DNA from: Diploptera punctata
Taxonomy: Eukaryota > Arthropoda > Insecta > Blattodea > Blaberidae
Length of the DNA stretch: 64,000 nucleotides
Direction: 5' to 3'
Assembly (NCBI GenBank): GCA_030220185.1
Contig: JASPKZ010005709.1
Coordinates: forward strand, 394,001-458,000
In this document: piece after piece, positions 42,585 through 52,999 of the stretch
How the letters are laid out: each line of letters starts with the position of its first letter
Numbering within the stretch: position 1 is the first letter of the stretch
Notes under the pieces: generated by a model
Databases searched by the model: none
Told to the model about the DNA's origin: nothing
What the model saw: only the letters and a program-made list of their open reading frames with translations
Translations under genes and position numbers: made by a program

Positions 42585-43160
42585 TCTTCTTCTTCTTCCT
42601 TTCCAGGATTAGGTCAATGCGACCTGTTCCGTTCTCAAGTCCATCATTTCCTTGGCCGTCCCAAAGATCTTTTTCCATGTGGTTTGTAGGTGCTGATCTT
42701 TTTGGGTAATCTTGTATTGTCCATTCTGTCTATATGTTCTTTCCATTGGTATATGTGCTCGTCTAGTTTAACAACTATTGAAAATATCTCCTGTTCATTT
42801 CTTATTGATTCATTGTGTAATCTATCCATGCGTGTACATCCTTTTACGGATCTTAAAAATTTCATTTCGGTGGCTTGAATGTGTGAGATATCTTTTTTTG
42901 TAAGCACCCAAGATTCAGATCCATATAAAAGAACAGGAACAGCCATAATTTTATAAAACCTGAGCTGAGTTTCTCTTCGAGTCTTTCGGAGGGTTCTTCT
43001 TATGGTGCCACACATCATTTGATATCGGTTTAATTTATTTTGTATATCCCAATCATAGCTATATGTTATATCTGAACCAAGATAGTTAAAGTGTGCTATC
43101 TATTCTATTATTTTATTATTGATCACTATTTTTGCTTTGACTGGCACTTTGCCCTGAAAA
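42585..43160 (-). mobile_element. RTE-like LINE tail
   Basis: 43018-42644 encodes RETQLRFYKIMAVPVLLYGS, ESWVLTKKDISHIQATEMKF and GKRSLGRPRK. Confidence 0.8.
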
Positions 43161-43224
43161 GTTTAAAAAAAGAAGAAGAAGAATATGAGGTGAGTGATAA
43201 AAATTGACATAAATACTACTAAGA

Positions 43225-43665
43225 TACATTGTTTCATCATCATCATCATCATCAAGGATTAGACCTGCTGGTCTGTTCCAATCTCATGTTAGAATTGGTC
43301 TGTCCATTTTTTACTGGGTCTTCCAACATTTCTTCATCCTAGTGTTTGTAATGAAGAATCTGTTTTGGAATTCTATTGTTATCTATTCTATTGATGTGGT
43401 CCAGCCATTCATCTCTGTATTGTGTAATTCTATCTAATCACTTCGTCTTTGATCCATTATTGTATAGCCGGCCACATTCCTCAGAAACCTCATTTCTGAC
43501 GTTTCTATTCTTCGTTCCTGGTTTTTGGTTAAGACTCAGTGTTCTGATCCATATAGTAGTGTTTTAACCGCCATTGTTTTATAAAATTTTAGAAGTGTCT
43601 CCTTTCTAGTTCCTTTGAGACTTCGTTTTATGGCGCCACACATATAATTAAATTTATTTATTTTT
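43225..43665 (-). mobile_element. RTE-like LINE tail, degenerate
   Basis: Parallel to 42585-43160 but frame-broken. Starts with (CAT)n at 43237. Confidence 0.6.
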
Positions 43666-43667
43666 AT

Positions 43668-44165
43668 ATAATTGTAGGCTTTCACGGCCGGCGTCTTGAT
43701 CCATATTTGGTTCGTCTTCCGGGCTTATAGGCTGTGGTCTGGTTGTCTTCTTACTCGACGTTTCGTCGGTCCGCGCAGAAACCCCCCCCACCACCCGGGG
43801 TTTAGCTATAAAAAGAGAGACAGTTTCCAACCACCAGCCAGTTTGCAGCCGACTGTTGAGGAGTTCACAGAGAGCACGCAGTATCTCCTGATGAGGTCTA
43901 CCACAGCAGTAGACGAAACATCGAGTAAGAAGACAAACAGACCACGGCCTATAAGCCCGGAAGACGAACCAAATATGGATCGTTTATTTATTTTGTTTTC
44001 AGTCTTCACTTTTTCTATGTGACACATTGCATTCCAGATAATTACAATTGCATTTGTATTCATGTAGACTTTCACGGCCGGAGTTGCTATGATGATCTTG
44101 AAGATTTTTGGGCTGTAGGCCGTGGTCGTGAGGCTTGTAGTTCCCGAAAATCTTCAGGATCATCA
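43668..44165. mobile_element. PLE-C foldback and fragment
   Basis: Inverted GGTTCGTCTTCCGGGCTTAT and its partner near 43960. A second short palindrome lies at 44065-44165 (GATGATCTTGAAGATTTTTG). The hammerhead at 43888-43922 has CTGATGA, G, GTCTAC/GTAGAC, GAAAC, ATC. Confidence 0.7.
43888..43922 (+). ncRNA. hammerhead ribozyme-like motif (PLE-C, ATC triplet)
   Basis: As 40473-40507 but with CTGATGA and GAAACATC. Stem II is intact. Confidence 0.6.
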
Positions 44166-44563
44166 TAAAATTGCATTGTTTAATTTTGTATAATATTATC
44201 TACACCACTGCCCCATGTGTCTCTGTTTTTTTTTTTCTGGAGATGGGACTTGCATATAACAATGATCCAGCAGCATACCTACTGGTAAGGAATTCAAATT
44301 ACAGAAAGGTTAAGAGAAAGGTTTCTGACAAAAAAGAGATGCATTGGTCCTCTAGGATACCTGAGGATTGATCATAGGGCTAACAATCCAATACTGTAAA
44401 ATCCCAAATTGTGATTCAAACTTAATTTCTGCAATCAAGTAATGGTCTTAAAGAAGAAGTAAAAGTAAACAAGTTTCAGATGAAACTTAATTATAAATAA
44501 ATAACATTTAATTCATACAAAATAAGAAACAGGCAACGCATGCTGTTACAGATAATAATATAC

Positions 44564-44626
44564 CTGTTCGAGAGGAGCGAACAGGCGTGCCTCCTCTGTG
44601 GCAGCCTCCGTGATTTTCTCCTTGGC
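44564..44626 (-). CDS. Rab3-GEF: Rab3-GEF exon C (21-codon microexon)
   Basis: 63 nt, 21 codons, phase 0-0, between acceptor ...aacttcag and donor GTATAT, a weak donor. It encodes AKEKITEAATEEARLFAPLEQ, a charged helical segment. It joins LLAHMDK of exon B to LTIQAKKAAEEAS of exon D and continues the same heptad-like helical character. Because it is short, phase 0-0 and has a weak donor, it is a natural candidate for a cassette exon. That is inference. Confidence 0.78.
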
Positions 44627-44875
44627 CTGAAGTTTCAACTTTGTAACAGTACAAACAGAATACAACACAATCAACACACACAGCAAGCAAGTTGCGCCCT
44701 TATATAACATGTACTTCAAATTGTGCTTCTTCATTTATTTTACAAACTTATAAAATAATGCTTGCTTTTTTTTCATTAAAAAAATTATTCCAACATATCT
44801 TAGCCAAATAAAAACTGCCATCTCTGACTACAGGCTGACAACTCAAAGTAAATTCTACATTTTATTTCTATGAAT

Positions 44876-45448
44876 GAGTCCACCGCTGTGGTCTCAAGGT
44901 AGCATGCTGCCTTGTCAAGCAGCGGGCCCGGGTTCGATCCCCGATTGGGGCAGTTTCCTGGGTGAGGTTTTTTATTTGAGTTTTTCCTCACCTGTAAGAC
45001 AAATGTCACTTTGAGTACCATGGCATTTAAATGACACTGAATCCGAGAAAATTAAAGCTCTCAGCATGCCTGTGGTGTTTTTGTGGTTCAGAAAAACACT
45101 CCTGTACTCTGCCAGCACAGGCATGCCGAGGGATTTAATTTTCTCTGGCTTCAGTGTCATATAAATGCCATGGTAGCAGTACCACTGCCAGACTCAAAGT
45201 GCTAAGGCCCAAATGATACCTGACCATCACAATCATCATCATTCATATTCATCTTAGATTAAGCTTAGGATTAAGGACTCTCCTGGTGCACCACTATCAT
45301 CATCCATCATATCATCAGGGCAACGTATCCTGCCTTCCAGGTGTCCCAACCTCAGAAGTGGGTTACAATTACACCAATGCAAGGAGAGAACACCAGAAAT
45401 GTCCAAGAGGACAACCTGGGGCATTAAAAAAAAATTCTATGAATGAGG
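44876..45448 (+). mobile_element. SINE (S1 variant) interrupted by a MITE
   Basis: The head has GGGCCCGGGTTCGATCCCC. The body is interrupted at 45011 and continues to TGGGTTACAATTACACCAAT, a different 3' end shared with 62645-63034. Confidence 0.72.
45011..45199. mobile_element. MITE with long inverted repeats
   Basis: About 189 bp, ACTTTGAGT ... ACTCAAAGT. The arms share CCATGGCATTTAAATGACAC versus its inverse. Confidence 0.65.
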
Positions 45449-45470
45449 CAATTACTGAAAAATATTAATA

Positions 45471-46794
45471 CGAGGGCGGATCGGAAAGTAACGCACAATA
45501 ATTTTTTTCTGCCTTGGTATTGCAGCTAGAATGTTGAAATTTCACAGAGATATAGTTTGAAGTTTTCACTACAGATGGTATTTTTTTCTCAGGTGCACCT
45601 CTTGCGAGAGAAGCTTGAACTATGCAACAAAGATGGTGCGCATGCTACAGTCGTCCACCTGTGAGGAACAGAGAAGTGTTGTTCGATTTTTGTGGGCCAA
45701 AGGGCATAAACCCAGTGAAATTCACAGGGACATGCGTGGCGTGTATGGGGATGATTGTATGGACCGTAGCAATGTCTCCAGGTGGTGCACATTCTTCCAA
45801 GAGGGACGCGTGAACCTTAGTGATTCGCCACGCTCCGGCCGGCCGACAACAGCAGCAATCCCGCAGAATGTCAGAGGCATTGAGGCGGCAATTCTGAACA
45901 ACTGGCATGTGCAACTGCAAGCCTTATCGCAGAAGTTCAACATTTCTTATGGTGCGGTTTACGATATTGTTCATGAAAATTTGAAATTCCGTAAAGTTAG
46001 TGCTCGCTGGGTGCCTAAGAACCTGACAGACGACCACAAGGGCCAGCGAATGATGGCAAGCTTGGACCACTTAACGCGGTACACCGCACAAGGACATGAC
46101 TTTCTGGAAGGAATCGTCACAGGTGATGAGTCGTGGGCGTACCACTACACGCCCGAAACAAAGCAGGCATCAATGGAGTGGAAACATGCTGGTTCCCCAG
46201 TAAAGAAAAAATTCAAAGTGACTCAATCTGCCAGGAAAATGCTTGTGACAGTGTTCTGGGATATGCATGGTGTTTTATTGGTGGACTTTGCTGAACACGG
46301 GACCACTGTGAATGCTGCGGCCTACATTAAAACTTTGGTGAAGTTGCGTCGTGCCATTCGTGACAAACGTCACAACATTAACGTTAAACTTCTTCATGAC
46401 AATGCTCGCCCCCATGTTGCTGCTGTCGTTCGTCAGGAAATCGCCGAATTTGGTTGGGAGGTGCTCCAGCATCCACCATACAGTCCAGATCTTGCACCAT
46501 CAGACTTTCATCTGTTTGGTCCCATGAAGAAATTCCTGGCCGGCAAACGCTTTGAGACAGATGTGGAAATGAAATCAGCAGTGCGCAGATGGCTACACTC
46601 CAACCAAACGGACTTCTACGAACAGGGCATATTGAAACTGGTAACACGATGGGAAAAATGTGTTGAGAAAGTTGGTGACTATGTCGAAAAGTAGGTAAAA
46701 GATGTAAGTTCATTTGTGATTTTTTTTCCTTTTTTTTTTACTATTAAACTTTTTAAAAAAAAAATATTGTGCGTTACTTTCCGATCCGCCCTCG
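45471..46794 (+). mobile_element. intact mariner element
   Basis: 1,324 bp with inverted ends CGAGGGCGGATCGGAAAGTA and TACTTTCCGATCCGCCCTCG, flanked by TA (45469-45470, 46795-46796). Carries a full open transposase frame. Confidence 0.95.
45615..46694 (+). CDS. mariner transposase, DD34D, full length
   Basis: 359 codons without interruption. It would cut and paste the element at TA sites. N-terminal paired helix-turn-helix region: RSVVRFLWAKGHKPSEIHRD, CTFFQEGRVNLSDSPRSGRP (linker with GRP), FNISYGAVYDIVHENLKFRK. Then VSARWVPKNLTDD, the WVPHxL-like motif. Catalytic residues: Asp in VTGDESWAYHY, Asp in LLHDNARPH and Asp in YSPDLAPSDFHLFG, with 34 residues between the second and third, i.e. 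DD34D. Length is close to the usual 345-350. ATG at 45633 is an alternative start. All key residues are present, so the copy is potentially active and young. The TIR and GRP-type features mark it as a true mariner; the subfamily is not assigned. Confidence 0.95.
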   Translation: MNYATKMVRMLQSSTCEEQRSVVRFLWAKGHKPSEIHRDMRGVYGDDCMDRSNVSRWCTFFQEGRVNLSDSPRSGRPTTAAIPQNVRGIEAAILNNWHVQLQALSQKFNISYGAVYDIVHENLKFRKVSARWVPKNLTDDHKGQRMMASLDHLTRYTAQGHDFLEGIVTGDESWAYHYTPETKQASMEWKHAGSPVKKKFKVTQSARKMLVTVFWDMHGVLLVDFAEHGTTVNAAAYIKTLVKLRRAIRDKRHNINVKLLHDNARPHVAAVVRQEIAEFGWEVLQHPPYSPDLAPSDFHLFGPMKKFLAGKRFETDVEMKSAVRRWLHSNQTDFYEQGILKLVTRWEKCVEKVGDYVEK

Positions 46795-46819
46795 TATAAG
46801 CAGAAACCATGTTTTGAAA

Positions 46820-46960
46820 TATAATAATAATAATAATAATTTACTTAAATGTGCAGAGTTAGGTCCATAAGACTTTTTCAACTATTCAACCAGTGCAAAA
46901 TATTAAATACAGAATAAAACTATATAAGATCATAACATAAAATTAAATTAAATTATAACA
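46820..46960 (-). mobile_element. CR1/L2-like LINE 3' end fragment
   Basis: Starts with (AAT)n and contains GGTCCATAAGAC, the inverse of the 17700-17788 tail. Confidence 0.55.
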
Positions 46961-46973
46961 TGTTTACATGAGA

Positions 46974-47275
46974 GGAAGGGGCATGTCGTAGTGTGTGGTT
47001 AAGGTAATGTGCTTACAAGCCAGAAGGTCGAAAGTTCGAGTCACGGTGGGGTCAAGATTTTTAAACTGACACAAACCTTCTGGCGGCCCTGGGGTCGACT
47101 CAATCCTCTAATGGAAATGTGTACCAGACACTTGTATTGGGGGGTAAAGGTGGCTGTCACACAAGGCTGACAACCCGGCTGAGATTAAGTGCCAATTGTC
47201 TAGAAAAAGTGGGAGCCTTAACCTCTTACTACCCCAAGGTCCTCCTAAGGCCTGTAGTAGGTTCACTTTACCTTT
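46974..47275 (+). mobile_element. SINE family S2
   Basis: Head GTCGTAGTGTGTGGTTAAGG with B box AGTTCGAGTC, body with AAAGTGGGAGCCTTAACCTC and CCCAAGGTCCTCCTAAGGCC. Two inverse copies are at 63181-63782. Confidence 0.78.
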
Positions 47276-47280
47276 TTATA

Positions 47281-47352
47281 TGAGAGAGAAAAATTTGTGT
47301 CTGGTTAGTGTGCTGGATTTTGGGTTCAATTCCCATTTCAGACAAAAAATGT
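47281..47352 (+). repeat. short tRNA-like core in AAAAATTT flanks
   Basis: GAGAAAAATTTGTGTCTGGT, GGGTTCAATTCCC, CAGACAAAAAATG. The 5' half is shortened. Confidence 0.5.
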
Positions 47353-47455
47353 TATCTTCAAAAAACTGATATATTGATCAATCTGAGTGTATACATTTAT
47401 ATATAACATCAAAATTAAACTAAAATTAAATTGAATCAAGTCAAATTATTAATTA

Positions 47456-47755
47456 ACTAACTAAGTCACTGACACTGTTGAACCCATAGGTTCATAACCA
47501 TGTGGGCATAAGCTCTCCATACATCCTTATCCTGAGCTAATGTTTTCCAATCATCCCCTGTATAATCTACTTCCCTCAAATCATGGTTAATGTTATTCTC
47601 CCACCACATTCTTGGTCTACCAACTGGACATTTTCCCTCTAGTTTTCCTATAAGAAGCTTCTAAGCATGTCTTTCATTCCCCATTCATAACATATTCTGC
47701 CCATCGAAGTCTATGAGACTGTTCTTATTATATATGGCCTCCTATATATTAATTC
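47456..47755 (-). mobile_element. RTE LINE 3' fragment
   Basis: AAGTCACTGACACTGTTGAA end and the conserved tail, degenerate. Confidence 0.7.
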
Positions 47756-48150
47756 CCTGCAGTGGACCAGTGGTTATGCTCCTTGCCTCTGGTCCTGAGG
47801 GTTGCGGTTCAAACCCGGCCGGGGTCGATGGATTTTTTAGGATGGAAAAATCCAAGGAGCAAGTCCTCCAGGAGGGACTTTAAGCCATGGGTCCCGAGTC
47901 TGAAGATTTTCAGGCTCGTAAAAGATCCTTAAGCCTGAATGAAAAGGCCTCTAAGCAAAATTTACTGAATTTTCCCCTCCTAGTACTACCTTGGTTTCCT
48001 AGATATCAGTATGAGGCGGTGCGCTGACCACGGACCACTCAAATGACATCTATACGAAAACAAGTGTAACTAAATCAGTATGGTTCAAATTCTTTCCTGT
48101 AGTGGGAGAGCGCCTAAATCTCTGTTAAGGGAAACATGGGCTTACAAAAT
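47756..48150 (+). mobile_element. SINE family S3
   Basis: Head AGTGGACCAGTGGTTATGCT and B box GCGGTTCAAACCCGG, long unique body. Only copy seen here. Confidence 0.65.
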
Positions 48151-48530
48151 ACAAGAAGATGTATTAATTTGCAATTTATTCTAGTTGTCAGCCTGTAACC
48201 TTAACACAATAATGAATATGTTCAAAAAGAAGAAACTATTTTCAGCATTCAACATAATCAGTCACATCACAGAAAAAAAACAACAATCTGTACAGGAACA
48301 TGTTTTCTGTTACACTGGCAGCAAGTTGTTCTATAATATATTACTTGATGATAATGGGATAGAAACAATATCAATATCATGACCGCCCTCGGAACAAGTG
48401 AACTGTATATAGGTTATGTGTTACCTTCTGCTGATGGTGGAACTAGTCCCAAATGGCCTGAAGTGAATTAATATTTTGAAAAGTTGAGGAAACAAACCTA
48501 CAAGGTAATGATGGACAATTATTATTTAGA
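48151..48530. other. unassigned intron
   Basis: No feature recognised. Confidence 0.5.
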
Positions 48531-48880
48531 AAAGAAAAATTAATGCATGAACCAGGAGTTGAAATCAAGACTCTACCTTTGTTTGCTTGTGTGGTATCCA
48601 TTACTCTATCCGGGCTTTCAATGCTACCATTAATTTTTCTTTCTTCATATACTATTCTCTTATCGTCCGAGGCAGATAGCCATTTCTTCTTCTTCTTCTT
48701 CCTTCCAAGTATTAGGCCAAGGCCTGTTACGATCCTATAGAAAATTTTCCCCCCAGCGTTTGAGGGAAATTCTCGTATAAGACTTGAAAGCATAATAATA
48801 GTCCCTTCGATTGGTTGCTGCCCAAAGGAAGGCAAGACCAGTGATGGGGCTGCCATCTTATAGCCTCTGGTCAGGCTTTT
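48531..48880 (-). repeat. tRNA-like core plus LINE tail fragment
   Basis: 48533-48665: minus-strand core between AAAAATTAATG and CATTAATTTTTC. 48690-48880: inverse of an RTE-like 3' end (AGGCCAAGGCCTGTTACGAT). Confidence 0.55.
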
Positions 48881-49235
48881 CTGGAGAAGAAAAGAAAATA
48901 AAGGAAAGAAGAAATGGAAGAAAGGAAAGACTCCCTAGCCCTCGGATGCCCTAATAGCGTCGGCGTCAAAAAAACAAGAGTTAACCAAGAGAGATTAGAT
49001 AGTAAAGTTAAAAGAGTGCGAAACACAAGTAAGTGGAAGAAATGTTTTGCACAGCTTGGGCACCTTGTGGTCGCCATCCACATATCCCCTAGATGAGGAC
49101 CCCTGTTATATTTTAACACTCACAATGATGGACAATTTGTTCGTAAAAGTTGCTATAAAAGTTGTATTGTCTTCTAGAATTAGAAGCCATCAGATATCAT
49201 TGGTAGTAATGGCTACCTGTATTGGATGATAAAAG

Positions 49236-49372
49236 ATTCATATTTGAAGGAAGAAAAATTAATGGTTGCATTGGAAACCCTAGATAGTATAATAGATAGC
49301 ACCCTAGCATACAAAGCTAGAGGTCTTAGGTTCAAATCCTGGTTTGGGCATTAATTTTTCTTTACAAATAAC
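49236..49372 (+). repeat. tRNA-like core in inverted AAAAATTAATG flanks
   Basis: GAAGAAAAATTAATGG, core with TAGATAGTATAATAGATAGC and B box GGTTCAAATCC, then GCATTAATTTTTCTTTAC. Confidence 0.62.
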
Positions 49373-49965
49373 CATCATCATCATCATCATCCGGTATCAT
49401 GGCAGCTGCCGCCGTCTTCCAGAAATCAAATGCCATTCCTCTCTGTCCATCCATTGATCTTCCTCCATTCCTCTGATATTCATAGCTGCTTGTACCCCTT
49501 CTATCCAAGTTTTCTTTGGTCTTCCTCCTTTCCATTGGGATCCATTCCATAACAATTTTTGGCAATCTTTGCTCTGGCATTCTTTTGACATGACCATACC
49601 ACTGCAATCTTTTTCTTTTCTATAATGTCTATGATGTCCGGCTCCACTTGTACCCCCATAATTTCCCTTATTTCTTCATTTTGTATTCTATCCATTCTAG
49701 ATTTTCCAGCTGATCTTCTTAAAACATCCATTTCTGTACTTAAAATTCTTTTCATTTCCCTGGTAGGAATTTGCCAGACTTCAGCACCATACGTTAAAAT
49801 GCTCTGAATTATGGTTTGATATATTTGTAATTTTCTATTTTTTGTAATATTTTTGCTCCACCAAACAGAGTTTAAAGCATTTATTGCTTGTTTTGTTTGT
49901 GCGATTCTATTTTTAATTTCCACTGTGTTATCGCCTGAATGGTCTAATTTTGTTCTTTACAAATA
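49373..49965 (-). mobile_element. RTE-like LINE tail
   Basis: 49923-49501 encodes MEIKNRIAQTKQAINALNSV, ILTYGAEVWQIPTREMKRIL and STEMDVLRRSAGKSRMDRIQ. The frame shifts once, then GRRSMDGQRGMAF. Confidence 0.82.
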
Positions 49966-50004
49966 ATATTAAACAAAAACAAACATTTTTAATACAATGA
50001 TGAG

Positions 50005-50140
50005 TACATTGACGTACGGTGCACAAACATGGGAATTAAAATTTAGAGCAATAAGTAAATTTAATTCTGCAGAAATGGATTTTTGGAGGCGTTCAGCTGG
50101 AATTTCTAGAAGAGATAAAAAAGAAACAGTGTAATTAAAC
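50005..50140 (+). mobile_element. RTE-like LINE fragment
   Basis: Encodes LTYGAQTWELKFRAIS-like residues, plus strand. Confidence 0.55.
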
Positions 50141-50159
50141 AAAAGATAAATTTAATATA

Positions 50160-50745
50160 ATAATATTTGAAGAGAAAAATTTTCGCCTAGACCGGAACTC
50201 GAACCCGGGACCCCTGGCTTTCCGGGCCAAGTGCTCTACCAACTGAGCTACCGAGGCGAGTTACGATCTAGACGCAAATTTTTCTCTTATGTACGTTGTA
50301 ATTCCCTCGTGCCAAATGCTTGAAACCATAGCTTCTATCTTTGCAAATGGCGGCTTCTTAGTTAAGAAGACATTTATTGGGAATTTAACACTACTTTATA
50401 GCCAGTAGGGCTTCTATTGACGATTTTATTATTAATTTAACACTTCTCATTGAAGGATAAATTATATTTGAAGAGAAAAATTTTCGCCTAGACCGGAACT
50501 CGAACCCGGGACCCCTGGTTTTCCGGGCCAAGTGCTCTACCAACTGAGCTACCGAGGCGAGTTACGATCTAGACGCAAATTTTTCTCTTATGTACGTTGT
50601 AATCCCTCGCGCCAAATGCTTGAAACCATAGCTTCTATCTTTGCAAATGGCTGCTTCTTAGTTAAGTCTAGGCGAAAATTTTTCTCTTCAAATATAATTT
50701 ATCCTTCAATGAGAAGTGTTAAATTAATAATAAAATCGTTAATAT
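50160..50745 (-). repeat. array of two tRNA-cored units with inverted end
   Basis: Cores 50185-50257 and 50486-50558 on the minus strand, 301 bp apart and nearly identical. They are followed at 50667 by an inverted tail (CTAGGCGAAAATTTTTCTCT, then ATAATTTATCCTTCAATGAG). The short period and high identity indicate recent duplication. Confidence 0.8.
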
Positions 50746-51100
50746 AATAAATTTGGGAATTTTAACATTATGAGGTTTTATTAATAAGAATCAAATGAAT
50801 CATGAATTCTTCTTACCTCATACTTCTATGTTTTTTTTAAACACAGCACCACAGTATCGGAGAACAATCTTCCCCATCATCAGCCGTTTTCACAACTGTC
50901 AATTTTTTTCTTTTGCCGGTAATTATCCAAACTGTCATATGGTGTTCTTTTGAAGGAATCATTTTCTAAACTGCCATCTGTTGTATTTTTGAAAAACTTT
51001 GTAATCAAGCTTGGTTCGTCCAGAATCTCAAAGTTCATGGTTCAAGTATGGTTTTTTTTAATATAAATAATTTCTCAAACTGTTAAATCCAAAGGTTTAG
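50746..51100 (-). mobile_element. PL E arm (GATA-type core)
   Basis: PLE terminus ACATTATGAGGTTTTATTAA, TTCTTACCTCATACTTCTAT. A hammerhead-like motif on the minus strand (about 50858-50883) has CTGATGA, T, GGGGAA/TTCTCC, but GATAC in place of GAAAC. Coding remnant CCATCTGTTG. Confidence 0.65.
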
Positions 51101-51104
51101 ATAG

Positions 51105-51693
51105 ATGGTGAAATTAAATGTTTCTTACCTCTCCCCATATAAATGGATTGCGCACAAATGTGCAAAGGTGATAACACAGCTAAAAATCACTAACACTAAC
51201 TTGGTCTTGCGTAATCACAAATTGTTTTTGTTCTTTGTGTACATGTTTCGATGTGATATCTTTCGCATTTCTGTTCACACACTTCGCATATGCATGACAT
51301 CTTCGGGTCATGGAATGTTTTATCTCTACACATTACGTGGTGGAATCCATGCATGCTTAATCTTGTGATGACGTGTCGTATCTGGAAATTTGCTTCTGTC
51401 CAGTTCCTATCTATCATCGCTCCAGTGCTGAAGAATTCCGGCCATACTTCCTCTCTTTTTCTGCATAGTCTTTGTAGCGCATGCTTATAGGGTTCTGTGG
51501 TTGGTAGTAGGTATGATGTTTTCAAGTCCTCGATAAGGAAAGCCTCCCTTGCAAGTAGGTACACTAGACGGCTTCTTGTCGTTCTTGATACTCCTATTAC
51601 CCTTTTTATGTATGTAGCTTTCACTTTTTCCAGTGTGTTCAGATTAGCTTCTGTAAGATGTGAGGAGAGGTAAGAAACATTTAATTTCACCAT
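51105..51693. mobile_element. foldback termini enclosing a CCHC LINE fragment
   Basis: Inverted termini ATTAAATGTTTCTTACCTCT and its inverse at 51660. The minus-strand open frame 51693-51196 between them encodes VKATYIKRVIGVSRTTRSRL, GFHHVMCRDKTFHDPKMSCI and CEVCEQKCERYHIETC, a zinc-knuckle tail of a non-LTR element. Confidence 0.65.
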
Positions 51694-51719
51694 AAATTAA
51701 ACCTTATAGTGATTAATTC

Positions 51720-51965
51720 CTATAAAAGTTAAAAATAAAGTTTAGATAGATGTTTCAAAAGTTTTGCTTCTTTTTCAATTCTATGATTCTCTAATAAACT
51801 ATGTGCTGCTATAGCTGATTTTTCCAATTTCTCCATTTTTTTATGTTTCTAAAGTGTTCTTTTTTATGAGTTTCCAAGTTCCTTTTTGTTTTTCCTATAT
51901 ATATATCCTATTGCAATCTTTACAATCAATTTGATAAATTCCAGATTTTTTGTTGTCTGGGATGT
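51720..51965 (-). pseudogene. PLE-A GIY-YIG remnant
   Basis: Minus strand: ATCTGGAATTTATCAAATTG (SGIYQI) followed by DCKDCN-like Cys pair and a damaged YIG. Continues into EKLEKSAIAAHSLLENH-type residues. Confidence 0.65.
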
Positions 51966-51989
51966 TAACTTTATTAAGATGAATGTTCA

Positions 51990-52260
51990 AATTTCAATTT
52001 CATAAAAAACAAACAATTAAAATGGTATGGTCATGTAAAAAGAATGACAGAAGACAGATTCCCAAGAAGAATATTATAATGGGTGCCACTTGGTAGAAGA
52101 AGAAGAGGATGGCCAAAAAATAATGTGGATTGATGGTATTTTAAGCAGCATGACAAAGAAATGATTGGATAAAGGAGATTGGAATGACTGAGTGATATGG
52201 AGGAGAATAACAGTAGATTAATTAGGTGCAGGAAGATGTGAAACATTGAGAAACCTGCTA
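51990..52260 (+). mobile_element. RTE-like LINE tail fragment
   Basis: Encodes LKWYGHVKRMTEDRFPRRI-like residues (KRMTEDRFPRR), frame-broken. Confidence 0.6.
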
Positions 52261-52393
52261 AATAAAAATAAATAAAATTAATAATATGTTTATAATAATG
52301 GAAATTGTAAACGCAAAACTAAATGAAGGAGTGGTAGTATATTGTACATTGATAGAATACATAGATGATTTACAATGGTCGGTACATAATTTA

Positions 52394-52999
52394 GGGTCAT
52401 ATGTTAGAACATTACTCTCTACTCAAATTACTTCCAATCACTAGTGAGCTGATTCACCGTGAGCAATTGCTGAGAACGAATTAACGGCCGACTTATCGGT
52501 CATGCACGAGAGTCGACGTTTTCGTAATATTGGCAACGAATTACCCAGAATTCTCAGCGATAAAACCACTTCCGTTATTTTCGTCTGCTATAGAGGAATG
52601 CATTTATGCTTGCATCCTGCAAATAATACCGTATACAAACACGTCTGTGACACGCAATATTACGCCGATTCTCCTGTTCTTCCAGTTGAATTCTTTGGTA
52701 GACTCTATCAAATTCCTCTTCTCCGTGTATACCGAAAACATGATCGAAGTCTTCAAGGTCCGACATCTTGGATAAATGTTGGATAAAGCAGCAAAGTACA
52801 TCAATTACCATCGGTTCCCGTCGGTTCCCTTCGGGATTTTAATTTGAGTTGCTCATTTAAGCTACCTCCGCAGATAGCTTACAAATTTAGCCAATTATTA
52901 TCGCATGAACAGATTTCTGAGTAAGCAAAATCGTATTAGCATACAACTTGCTCAGCAGAGAAGGCATTTTACTGTCTAATGCGTCCAAACATGCGACCC
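52394..52999. mobile_element. Harbinger-like non-autonomous element, copy 2
   Basis: 606 bp, ends GGGTCATATGTT and AACATGCGACCC, TTA duplications (52391-52393, 53000-53002). Differs from 27788-28369 at only a few sites plus a short insertion near 52805. Confidence 0.78.

Larger units (their letters stand above)
42246..43215. mobile_element. PLE foldback containing a LINE tail
   Basis: Termini TTATCACTCACTTCATATTC and GAATATGAGGTGAGTGATAA. The interior holds a second PLE arm and 42585-43160. Confidence 0.7.

Noticed and set aside
48443..48856. 137-codon minus-strand gene
   Set aside because: Combines a tRNA-like repeat, a LINE tail fragment and low-complexity Lys. No splice or family support.
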